In this document: in pieces, positions 37,731 through 45,668 of the stretch | Layout of the letters: each line of letters begins with the position of its first letter | Numbering within the stretch: the stretch's first letter is position 1 | Source of the DNA: Bacteroidales bacterium | GTDB taxonomy: Bacteria > Bacteroidota > Bacteroidia > Bacteroidales > UBA4417 | Assembly (NCBI GenBank): GCA_016707705.1 | Contig: JADJHD010000014.1 | Location: 1 to 64,000, forward strand | Length of the DNA stretch: 64,000 nucleotides | Direction of reading: 5' to 3' | Made by a program: the position numbers and the translations under genes | The notes under the pieces: model-generated | What the model saw: the letters and a program-made list of their open reading frames with translations, nothing else | What the model was told of the DNA's origin: nothing | Database searches by the model: none

Positions 37731-40592
37731 TTAGAATGTGCAGGATACTCCGAAGGAAAAGGAACGACCGGGAGTAAAGGCTTTTACATTTATTATGGCA
37801 TCCTCAAGTTCATCGGATGTCATTACTTGCTGAATCAAAACTTTGTTGTTCAGTAAATCCTTGATGCCGAATTTGAAGCTAAGTGATTCACCAAACTTCT
37901 TGATGATGGTAAGATCAAGGTTGTTGCGCGGCATCTCATAAACATTTGGCTTTTCAGGGGTGCCAATACCGATAATTCTTTTGCCGAAAATGTTGTACAA
38001 AAGACTTACTGCCAGATTATTATCCTCATTCTGATAATATAGTCCTGCATTAACAATATAGGGTGACTGTCCATACATTGGCCGGTTTTTATCCCTGACG
38101 AAGAGCAGGTCAGTCTCAACCTTGCATTTTATTACAGAGGCATTGGCAATGATTGTAAGATCCTTGAAATACCGCAGGAAATTATCATAACCCGAAAGGA
38201 ATTGAAGGCTCTTACGGATATCAGCCTCAATACCGATGCTTTGAGCTTTTTTGGCATTCAGATAGCGCAGATCCCATTCTCCGCTTGAAGCAGGAGTCCA
38301 TGTTGCTTCAATAGGCTTGTCGAATTGCTTGTAAAACAGACCCAGAGTTACCATTTCACCGGCACTTGGATACCATTCAAACCTCAGGTCATAGTTGTTT
38401 ATGTAGCAGGATTCAATAGTATCATTCCCATAGATTACAACATTCTCCTGAAAATCATAGAATGCGAAGGGTGCTGCTTCCCTGAACTCAGGCCTGTTCA
38501 CTGTTTGTCCAAATGCCAGTCTGATCAGGGATTTTGATGAAAGATTGATTGTGGCATTTATTGAAGGAAAGAAATTGAGCGTATCCTTTACAATGTTTGG
38601 AGTCAGAGAGTCAGCTTTTGATTGAAAACCGGAGAGTACAAGCTGGTTGTTTTCCATTCTTATTCCGGCATATACACTCAGAAATGAGGCAATAGGAAGT
38701 TTAAATGCGAGGTATCCTGCTATAAGCTTGTTTTCGGCTTTGTACCTGAACCTTGAATTATATACTTCTCGGATGATAACTCCATTATCAAAATTGAAAT
38801 TTGCAGAGTTATATACACTGTCAATACTCTGATGAAGTATATCCTGATTGTAGATTCCTGCCTTTGCCCATACAACTCCGAAAGGTCGTATTGCAAAGTC
38901 CCTGTTTTTTTGTTCCAGATAAATTCCTGCCTTGGCTGAAGGTTTGAAATTTCCAAATTCAAAGGACTGGTCATAATTCAGGTTGGCACTCAGGGACCTT
39001 TCAGAAACTTTTGAAAATAATCTTCCATTGGACTCCGAGTTCGGTGTGGAAGAATACTCAAGTTGATAGGGGAAGTAGGTGGAGTCTGTTTGTTTGGTGG
39101 CATAATAGGTTATCAGCCTGGTGTCAGGTTCATTGCGGTCAGCAATAGAATATCCCAGGGTCCAGTTCAGTTTGCCCTTTTCGTTAAAGAAGCTGTGATT
39201 CCCGCCTAATTCACTTGAGAATACTGATTTGGCTGAGTAGCCCAGTTGAGTTTGATAAACCTTATTATCGTCACGATAATGATCTATTCCATTTCTGATT
39301 GTTGTAACTGCTTTGCCTTTTTGATTGAGAAGATTCCTGAATTCAATAATATTTTTTCCAAAGGAGAGTGACCAGTTGTGCAAAGCTCCGATTTCGACTG
39401 TTTTCGAATACTGATTGTCAAGGTAATGCTTTGAGTAGGTAATACCGGAAGTGGTGGTGCCATAGGATTCAACTGATGACCGTTCAATCTCATCCATATT
39501 GGAGCTGTTCTTGTAATTAATGGCTGTGATATTTCCGATTTTGTATTTATCCTTATCAATAAGAAAGGAAAGGTCAACATTAAGTCTGCTGTCAGGCAAG
39601 GCCATAACCTCCTTAGTTGTAGAAACCTTGCTGAAGGAATTGGCGATTTCAACCATTTTTTGCTTCTTGTACTCCCGTTCTTCTTCACTGCCATTATTAT
39701 AGTTCTGAAGCTGGATCATCTCTTCAGTTGCAGGCACTGTTGAAGGAAGATTTCTGCTTTTATCGGCAAATCCCAGCCAGTCTAACTTGCCTCCCTCATG
39801 TTTCAGGAATTTGGAAAAAGTTGTACCCTGATTGAATGTTGTTGAATATCCTGCAGAGACTGAGTTTTTCTCTGGCATATTGTTGGTGAAAATCTGAATT
39901 GAGGCCCCGGCAAAATCAGCCGGTAATTCCGGAGCTGGTGTTTTATAGATCAGGATGTTGCTGATCATGTTACTGGGAATTGCATCAAATGAGAATGCCC
40001 TCTGGTCTGTTTCGGTGCTGGGTGTGGATGCATTGTTCAGCCACACAGAATTATACCTCTCTATAAGTCCTCTTACCACTACAAAGCGTCCATCCATAAT
40101 GGTTACACCCGGCACCCTTTTTACTACTTCAGATGCATCCTTGTCCTGTGACCTTGTAATTTGCTGTGCGGAAACCCCGGAAACTATGAGGTTGCTTTGT
40201 TTAATAGAACTGATTATGGCAACATCAGTATTCGTTTTTCTCCTCTCCTGAACAACAACTCCTTTCAGCTGAAAACTGACTTCACTTAACTCATGATTCA
40301 GAGGGGTCTGTTTACCGTTTTGTACGAGGATGTTCTTTAGAGTGTCACTCTTATAGGAGATAAAGGAGATTATTATGTTGTACTTTCCTGCCGGAACGTT
40401 ATTGATCGTAAATAGTCCGTCAAAATCAGTTGCGCCTCCTATTGTGGTCCCGACCAGGTGAATATTGGCACCTGGAATTGTTTCCTTTGTTTTGCTGTCC
40501 TTGATTACCCCGCTAATGGAACCCTGTCCAAATGCGGTCCCCATCCATATTGTCATTGCAAAAAGCAGGAAAGTCTGTAAAAATTGTTTCAC
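37731..40592 (-). CDS. TonB-dependent receptor with carboxypeptidase-regulatory-like N-domain
   Basis: An outer-membrane transporter. The signal sequence (FLQTFLLFAMTIWMGTAFGQ) precedes a CarboxypepD_reg-like domain (about 25-105; SGVIKDSKTKETIPGANIHL ... FTINNVPAGKYNIIISFISY). The plug follows (about 120-230; SQDKDASEVVKRVPGV, RGLIERYNSVWLNN), then a 22-strand-type barrel ending in FSFGVSCTF. It is not accompanied by a SusD-like lipoprotein. I start at GTG 40592, since a TTG at 40610 overlaps the -7 promoter element; the product is then 953 aa. First gene of an operon with the cohesin/dockerin and cohesin/T9SS genes, under a Pho-box-like promoter, so the substrate may be a phosphorus-containing compound (inference). 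Confidence 0.88.
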   Translation of the reverse strand: MKQFLQTFLLFAMTIWMGTAFGQGSISGVIKDSKTKETIPGANIHLVGTTIGGATDFDGLFTINNVPAGKYNIIISFISYKSDTLKNILVQNGKQTPLNHELSEVSFQLKGVVVQERRKTNTDVAIISSIKQSNLIVSGVSAQQITRSQDKDASEVVKRVPGVTIMDGRFVVVRGLIERYNSVWLNNASTPSTETDQRAFSFDAIPSNMISNILIYKTPAPELPADFAGASIQIFTNNMPEKNSVSAGYSTTFNQGTTFSKFLKHEGGKLDWLGFADKSRNLPSTVPATEEMIQLQNYNNGSEEEREYKKQKMVEIANSFSKVSTTKEVMALPDSRLNVDLSFLIDKDKYKIGNITAINYKNSSNMDEIERSSVESYGTTTSGITYSKHYLDNQYSKTVEIGALHNWSLSFGKNIIEFRNLLNQKGKAVTTIRNGIDHYRDDNKVYQTQLGYSAKSVFSSELGGNHSFFNEKGKLNWTLGYSIADRNEPDTRLITYYATKQTDSTYFPYQLEYSSTPNSESNGRLFSKVSERSLSANLNYDQSFEFGNFKPSAKAGIYLEQKNRDFAIRPFGVVWAKAGIYNQDILHQSIDSVYNSANFNFDNGVIIREVYNSRFRYKAENKLIAGYLAFKLPIASFLSVYAGIRMENNQLVLSGFQSKADSLTPNIVKDTLNFFPSINATINLSSKSLIRLAFGQTVNRPEFREAAPFAFYDFQENVVIYGNDTIESCYINNYDLRFEWYPSAGEMVTLGLFYKQFDKPIEATWTPASSGEWDLRYLNAKKAQSIGIEADIRKSLQFLSGYDNFLRYFKDLTIIANASVIKCKVETDLLFVRDKNRPMYGQSPYIVNAGLYYQNEDNNLAVSLLYNIFGKRIIGIGTPEKPNVYEMPRNNLDLTIIKKFGESLSFKFGIKDLLNNKVLIQQVMTSDELEDAIINVKAFTPGRSFSFGVSCTF

Positions 40593-40607
40593 GGATTTTT
40601 TTTTGGC

Positions 40608-40674
40608 CAAAGGTAGAGGGCTGAAATCCGAAACATGTTAGCCTTATGTTAAGTATCTATATTGCTTTTGTTAA
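40608..40674 (-). promoter_or_regulatory. Pho-box-like promoter of the TonB/cohesin operon
   Basis: Read on the minus strand: TTAACA (40674-40669), TTAACA (40652-40647) and CTAACA (40641-40636), in an 11-bp register with one degenerate slot between the first two, then TACCTTTG (40615-40608) as a perfect -7 element. The last hexamer begins exactly 26 nt before the -7 element, as at the pstS and porin promoters. The remainder of the gap up to 40954 shows no gene. Confidence 0.75.
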
Positions 40675-40954
40675 TGAAAAAAATAACATCTTTTGGCTGG
40701 AAGAAATTGATGGATTTATTGATTGAATATTTGTAATTATCAGAAAATGAGGTTGTAGTAGTGTTTTTTGACGGCTTCATCTTTTTTAATGGGCAATTGA
40801 AATATTGATAAAAAGCTTGGTTCTGGGGAAAAATCAAGAGTTGAAGAATTAACGTTACAGCAATACGATGTTAATATTCCCTCAGTATGAATCCTTTATT
40901 TTTACCCCCAAAAATTCTCAGTAATACGAATGATAATACACTCAAAATAAAGGT

Positions 40955-41410
40955 ATGAAAAAGGCATTGTTGATTGTGGCATTTTTATGTATAGCATGGT
41001 TGCTGAAGGCACAGAATCTGGAATTTATGGACGGGCATTATTACAAGGGAGGGATGGTGTATACCGGATCTGCTATTGAATATTGGCCCAATAAGAGTGT
41101 TAAGTCAGTTCAGCATTTTGTCAATGGACTCGAAGATGGCATTTCTGAGATTTATTTTGAAAATGGCAGCATCCAGGAACAGCGTTCATATCTTGAAGGG
41201 CAAAAGCACGGAAACTGGTTTATTTATAATAGCGCCGGGATTAAGATATCAGAAGCCAACTATCGTCATGATAAAAAGAATGGAATTTGGCATGTATGGA
41301 ATGATGAAGGTAGGCTGCTTTATGAAATGTACTACAGCAATGGCGAGAAAGTGGGCAAATGGATGATATGGGATGAGTCGGGCAAGGTTTTGATGGAAAG
41401 GCAATACTAA
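40955..41410 (+). CDS. secreted MORN-repeat protein (151 aa)
   Basis: Signal peptide (LLIVAFLCIAWLLKAQ) followed by about five MORN_2/YwqK-type repeats: EDGISEIYFENGSIQE, GQKHGNWFIYNSAG, DKKNGIWHVWNDEGR and GEKVGKWMIWDESGK. It is predicted to be periplasmic or surface-exposed. It is divergent from the TonB operon and transcribed alone; the following 313 bp hold only the terminator of the next, convergent gene. Role unknown. Confidence 0.78.
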   Translation: MKKALLIVAFLCIAWLLKAQNLEFMDGHYYKGGMVYTGSAIEYWPNKSVKSVQHFVNGLEDGISEIYFENGSIQEQRSYLEGQKHGNWFIYNSAGIKISEANYRHDKKNGIWHVWNDEGRLLYEMYYSNGEKVGKWMIWDESGKVLMERQY

Positions 41411-41675
41411 TACTACTGTTATAGAATCGAAATTTTATTCTCCGGCGCATCCTCAGGTGAATCGCTAATTCTGAATAGGATCTGAATCAAAACTTACCTC
41501 AAATGTTTATACTGCATTGGTATTTGACAATATCTGTGTTATAGCTGAATACTGTTTAACTGACATATTAAACTCAATTTAGCTATTAGATGGTATTCAG
41601 CATGCAACTAAATATAATTGTTCTTTAAAGAGGGTTGATCAGCAAACCAAAGTTTCTCCATAGCTGCCTGTAAAC

Positions 41676-41701
41676 AAAAAAAACTGCCCTTTTGAGGCAG
41701 T
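41676..41701 (-). terminator. intrinsic terminator of the minus-strand CarboxypepD_reg gene
   Basis: On the minus strand ACTGCC pairs with GGCAGT (41701-41696 with 41688-41683) over a 7-nt loop and is followed by about eight T. The rest of 41411-41723 shows nothing further. Confidence 0.75.
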
Positions 41702-41723
41702 CTTGAAAATATTCAGGGGAAGC

Positions 41724-42083
41724 TTATCTTGAAGAAATCAATTTTACTTCAATAGGATTTGTCTTTTCATTTGCCACTTTAACACCATCAATCAGGCTTT
41801 TATTATAGGAAATCAGCGAGAGGATAATATTGTAGGTACCTGTTGGAAGGTTGCTGAAAGTAAAGTTGCCATCAAGATCAGTATAGGTCTTAAAGTCGGT
41901 GCCCTGAATTGTGACTTCAACGCCTGCAAGTGATTCTCCGGTACTGAGGTCGTTTACTCTGCCTGATACAACCGACTTATTGGCTGCAGAAGTAGCTGGG
42001 GGATCCCCGGAAGGGATTTGAGCAGCATTCAGACTGATTGCCAGGGCGACCATCGACAAGGTAAGTATAATCTGGTTTTTCAT
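41724..42083 (-). CDS. secreted stand-alone carboxypeptidase-regulatory-like domain protein
   Basis: A 119-aa protein consisting of a signal peptide (LTLSMVALAISLNAAQ) and a single CarboxypepD_reg-like beta-sandwich (VSGRVNDLSTGESLAGVEV ... GNFTFSNLPTGTYNIILSLISY). The domain closely resembles the N-terminal domain of the TonB receptor at 37731-40592 (NNVPAGKYNIIISFISY), suggesting shared ancestry or a shared partner. It has its own promoter, with Pho-box-like hexamers in the same register as that of pstS, and its own terminator. Function unknown; perhaps an accessory of the receptor. Confidence 0.8.
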   Translation of the reverse strand: MKNQIILTLSMVALAISLNAAQIPSGDPPATSAANKSVVSGRVNDLSTGESLAGVEVTIQGTDFKTYTDLDGNFTFSNLPTGTYNIILSLISYNKSLIDGVKVANEKTNPIEVKLISSR

Positions 42084-42100
42084 GGTTCTTTAGTTTTTTA

Positions 42101-42156
42101 CAAAGGTATATTGATCATCAGGCTTTGATGTTATCCTATTGTTAAGTAAAGTTTAA
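42101..42156 (-). promoter_or_regulatory. Pho-box-like promoter of the CarboxypepD_reg gene
   Basis: On the minus strand: TTAAAC (42156-42151), TTAACA (42145-42140) and ATAACA (42134-42129) with 11-bp spacing, then TACCTTTG (42108-42101), again 26 nt from the start of the last hexamer to the -7 element. The -7 sequence is identical to that of the TonB operon. Confidence 0.72.
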
Positions 42157-42194
42157 TTCAGTTGATTGCTGGGAGGATGGATAGTGCCATGAGC

Positions 42195-42250
42195 ATTACC
42201 AATTGGTAATATGTGCTTAATATTCAGGTTACATTACAGGAATAGATTTG
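42195..42250 (+). promoter_or_regulatory. promoter with 16-bp palindrome upstream of the response regulator
   Basis: A perfect 16-bp palindrome ATTACCAATTGGTAAT (42195-42210) lies between the divergent genes. A good -7 element TAGATTTG is at 42243-42250. Degenerate hexamers GTAATA (42206) and TTAATA (42217) fall at 37 and 26 nt before it, the Pho-box register, but their match is weak. The palindrome may be an operator for a dimeric regulator. Confidence 0.5.
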
Positions 42251-42272
42251 CATTACCAAACCAAAAATCCTC

Positions 42273-42953
42273 ATGACTGATAACCTTTTTCGGATCCAAT
42301 TGGCAGATTTTGAACCTGGCAGTTTGGTAAATGAAGCAGCATTTCTGACCAATGCCGGCTATTCTGTTATTTCATCTACAAATGGTCCTGAAACTAAGAA
42401 TAAAGCAATTGCTTTCCGGCCTCACATAATCATAGTTGATTTCATGAGTAATGAAGCGAATGGAGTAGCCATCTGCCATCAATTGAGAAGTCACAGGATG
42501 CTCAGTGATAGTATCATCGTTCTCTACTCATGGCAGTATGAGTTTGCTCATCAAAATATTATGCTTAACAGTCTGTTGGATGGATTTATGAAAAGACCAA
42601 TGGCTGAGGAGGAGTTTCTGTCACATATCAGGCATTACCTGAAAAAGGCAGTTAGCCAGTCAATGGGGAATCATTTGGAGTTTGATGGACTGAGGATTGA
42701 TGTTGAAGGGTATGTAGTTCGAAAGGGTAGTGCTATTGTTGAAATCGCAAAGAAAGAATTTGAATTGCTGCTTTTGCTGGCCAGTGAACCTGAAAAGATT
42801 TTCTCGAGAGATGAAATCATTGAAAAGGTGTGGGGCGACAAGCGGACAGATAATAAGAGATTACTCGATGTATATATTGCGAAACTTCGCAGCAAAATAG
42901 GTAAGCACCATATTCATACCATGAAAGGTGTTGGTTATGCTTTTAGTGTTTAA
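42273..42953 (+). CDS. OmpR/PhoB-family response regulator with altered acidic pocket
   Basis: Receiver domain plus winged-helix DNA-binding domain (226 aa). The phosphorylatable Asp56 is kept (IIIVDFMSN) and the conserved Lys is in GFMKRPM. The N-terminal acidic pair, normally DD, reads ADFE, so one Asp is Phe; phosphorylation may be weak or absent. The DNA-binding half (about 130-226; KKEFELLLLLASEPEKIFSRDEIIEKVWG, then KGVGYAF) is intact and similar to that of PhoB at 62770. No histidine kinase is adjacent. It is 12 bp upstream of the PHP-GT4 gene and likely co-transcribed, an unusual pairing. Confidence 0.88.
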   Translation: MTDNLFRIQLADFEPGSLVNEAAFLTNAGYSVISSTNGPETKNKAIAFRPHIIIVDFMSNEANGVAICHQLRSHRMLSDSIIVLYSWQYEFAHQNIMLNSLLDGFMKRPMAEEEFLSHIRHYLKKAVSQSMGNHLEFDGLRIDVEGYVVRKGSAIVEIAKKEFELLLLLASEPEKIFSRDEIIEKVWGDKRTDNKRLLDVYIAKLRSKIGKHHIHTMKGVGYAFSV

Positions 42954-42965
42954 AAACCAGGATTC

Positions 42966-45668
42966 ATGAACAATAGGAATCTTCAATTCAGGGATGAAAT
43001 CTCAAGGGAGTTAGCTACCTTTCTTAATAAACAGGAACAGATCTTTCCGCTTCAGGATACTCTTACTATTGACCTTCATTGTCATGATTACAATAGTAAT
43101 GTGCCTGACGAGCTGCTCGGACGCATACTGAACGTTCCGGAAACATGGCTGCCTACGGGTAAATTGCTAAAGCGACTATCGGTAAACGGGGCTACAGCCT
43201 TTACAATTACAAACCATAATAATGCCCGCTCCTGCTTTGATTTGCTGGATAAAGGTGCTGATATACTGGTAGGTGCTGAATTCAGTTGTATGGTTCCTGA
43301 TTTTAAAACAGGAATCCACGTTTTGACGTATGGCTTTTCACCTGAACAGGAAACAAGGCTTAATAAATTGAGAAAGAATCTGTATGCCTTTCTTGAATAT
43401 ACTGCTGCCGAAGATATCCCAACCATTTGGGCTCATCCCCTCTATCATTATAAATCAAGTGGTTATCCTCCCCTTGATTTCTTTGAAAATATGGCTCTGC
43501 TTTTTGAGCGTTTCGAAGTACTGAATGGTCAAAGGGATACCTGGCAGAACCTTCTGGTTAAGCATTGGGTTGAAGGACTTACAGAAGAACGCATTCACCA
43601 TTTGTCAGAAAAGACAGGTATCAAGCCAGAACAATTTACGCGGAACCCATACAGGAAAAGCATGTCAGGTGGCTCCGATTGCCATATGGGTATGTTTTGC
43701 GGATTAACCGGCACAAGATTGTATATCCCTGATCTGAGTGAAGAGTTAAGCCATTGCAAGTCATCAGATCTTGCTCTTCGTGCTATCAGGGAAGGAAATA
43801 TGGCTCCTTATGGAGGAAGCCAGAATAGTGAAAGGATGACGATAGCCTTTCTTGATTATGTATGTCAGATCGCACTCAATGGAAAAGATCCCGGCTTAAT
43901 GAGAATTCTGCTTCATAAGGGAACTGTAAATGATAAACTGATTTCCCTGCTGGTGTCGAATGCTTTCTCTGAACTGCGAAGACATAAGGTTACCATGGAT
44001 TTCGTCCGTATTTTCCACGAAGGATTATCCGGACAAAAACCTCATTTTGCCAAGCGTTGGTTTATCTCAAAAGCATATAAGCCGGTTTTTGATGAGGTCC
44101 GGACTCTCTCAACATACTTTCAGGGCAAGACTGATAAGGCTGATCTCTATTTTGATGAGTCTATTCTTAAAATATACAATCAATTATTGTCAGTGCTTAC
44201 TGACAGGCTTAAGGAAAAGATAAAATCCCTGAAACATAACAAGGATTTGGATTCTGTCTCTCTTGAATCTATACTGGGAACCCTGGAGTTCCCTTCTGAA
44301 CTCCGGAGTTACCTGAAAAAGAACAATGATTCTTCATCCCATAAAGGGGGCGGTTATAATACCCCTGACATTGCAGGATTGCTGGATGGGTTGTCATTTC
44401 CATTTTTGGCATCATCAATTATTATGAGTGCCCAGTTTACATCCACACATGTTCTTTACAAGTCCAGGCCTTTGCTTAACCAATTCGCCGGCGAAATAAA
44501 TTACCTGCGCCATCCGAAAAGAATGCTCTGGTTAACTGATACATATGGGGATAATAATGGTGTTTCGATGGCACTAAAATCAATATTGGCATATATACAG
44601 GCCAATAAGCTGCCAATTGATCTTCTTATCTGCAGCAATACTATTGAACCTGCCGATAACCTGATTGTCATGAAACCAGTAGCTGTATTTGATTTGCCAT
44701 TCTATCAGCAGCAACCTATCAGAATTCCAAATTTTCTTGAACTGAATAAAACCTTTGCCGAAGGTGAATACGACCGAATCATGTGTTCCACTGAAGGACC
44801 GATGGGGCTGGCAGCACTATATCTGAAGGCGGCATATACCGTTCCTGCATATTTCTATATGCATACCGACTGGATTACTTTTGGAAAGAAAGTGCTGAAT
44901 CTGGACAAAGATAATGCAGATCGGTTCAGGAGGTTGCTCAGACTGTTTTACAGCTCATTTGATAAGTTGTTTGTGCTTAATCAGGACCATTATCGTTGGC
45001 TTATCGGACGGAAAATGGAAATTCCCGAAGCATCGGTCTCCCTTACCGCACATTGGGTGGAGCCTGGTTTTCATGCCAGCAAGGTGCAGAAGTCAGATGT
45101 ATTTGGAGTCGATAACTCAAGCAAGGTGTTACTCTATGTTGGTCGCTTGAGTCATGAAAAAGGGGTTATGGAACTTCCGGTTATCTACGACCAGCTTTCC
45201 GAACAATATGAAAATGTGCAGATGGTTATTGCAGGTTCTGGTCCGGCGGAGAAAGAACTTAGAAAATCATTGCCTGGTGCCATCTTTAATGGATGGGTAA
45301 CTCAAAAGGAATTGTCGAGGATTTATTCGGCCGCGGATATTTTGATTCTACCCTCCAAATTCGATACTTTCAGTTGTGTAGTTCTTGAGGCTTTAAGTTG
45401 TGGCTTACCTGTTGTCAGCTACATGACCAAAGGGCCCAAAGATATTATTCAGCATGGTGTAAATGGGTTTCTTGTGAAATCACTTCCAGCTATGATCACT
45501 GCAATTTCAGATTATTTGTCAGAACCTTCATTGCACAAGTCCTTTAAAAGGGCAGCTATTCGGAGAGCGAAAGACTACAGGCCTGATAAAATTATGAACG
45601 CCCTGCTCAGTGATGTCGGACTTTTAGAACAATTGGCAGTGCAGGATTCAGTGGCAGCCTATGAGTGA
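42966..45668 (+). CDS. PHP-domain and GT4 glycosyltransferase fusion (900 aa)
   Basis: The N-terminal third (about 30-300) is a PHP-type metal-dependent phosphoesterase domain: DLHCHDYN (H38, H40), TNHNN (H84), GAEFSC (E105), HPLYH (H157) and GGSDCHMG (D238, H240) supply the metal ligands. A helical linker follows (about 300-500). The C-terminal GT-B part (about 515-890) has LTDTYGDNNGVS, CSTEGPMGLAAL, the nucleotide-site LLYVGRLSHEKG (about 720) and FDTFSCVVLEALSCG with D-x7-E. This pattern is closest to the SqdX/MgtA glycolipid and mannosyl transferases. Its 3' end overlaps the GH13 start by 8 bp. Possible role in phosphorus-free glycolipid or glucan synthesis, given the Pho neighbourhood; that is inference. 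Confidence 0.85.
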   Translation: MNNRNLQFRDEISRELATFLNKQEQIFPLQDTLTIDLHCHDYNSNVPDELLGRILNVPETWLPTGKLLKRLSVNGATAFTITNHNNARSCFDLLDKGADILVGAEFSCMVPDFKTGIHVLTYGFSPEQETRLNKLRKNLYAFLEYTAAEDIPTIWAHPLYHYKSSGYPPLDFFENMALLFERFEVLNGQRDTWQNLLVKHWVEGLTEERIHHLSEKTGIKPEQFTRNPYRKSMSGGSDCHMGMFCGLTGTRLYIPDLSEELSHCKSSDLALRAIREGNMAPYGGSQNSERMTIAFLDYVCQIALNGKDPGLMRILLHKGTVNDKLISLLVSNAFSELRRHKVTMDFVRIFHEGLSGQKPHFAKRWFISKAYKPVFDEVRTLSTYFQGKTDKADLYFDESILKIYNQLLSVLTDRLKEKIKSLKHNKDLDSVSLESILGTLEFPSELRSYLKKNNDSSSHKGGGYNTPDIAGLLDGLSFPFLASSIIMSAQFTSTHVLYKSRPLLNQFAGEINYLRHPKRMLWLTDTYGDNNGVSMALKSILAYIQANKLPIDLLICSNTIEPADNLIVMKPVAVFDLPFYQQQPIRIPNFLELNKTFAEGEYDRIMCSTEGPMGLAALYLKAAYTVPAYFYMHTDWITFGKKVLNLDKDNADRFRRLLRLFYSSFDKLFVLNQDHYRWLIGRKMEIPEASVSLTAHWVEPGFHASKVQKSDVFGVDNSSKVLLYVGRLSHEKGVMELPVIYDQLSEQYENVQMVIAGSGPAEKELRKSLPGAIFNGWVTQKELSRIYSAADILILPSKFDTFSCVVLEALSCGLPVVSYMTKGPKDIIQHGVNGFLVKSLPAMITAISDYLSEPSLHKSFKRAAIRRAKDYRPDKIMNALLSDVGLLEQLAVQDSVAAYE

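Noticed and set aside
40887..40958. Possible 23-aa leader peptide whose TGA overlaps the ATG of the MORN gene
   Set aside because: No attenuator-like structure and no informative codon runs; overlap can arise by chance.
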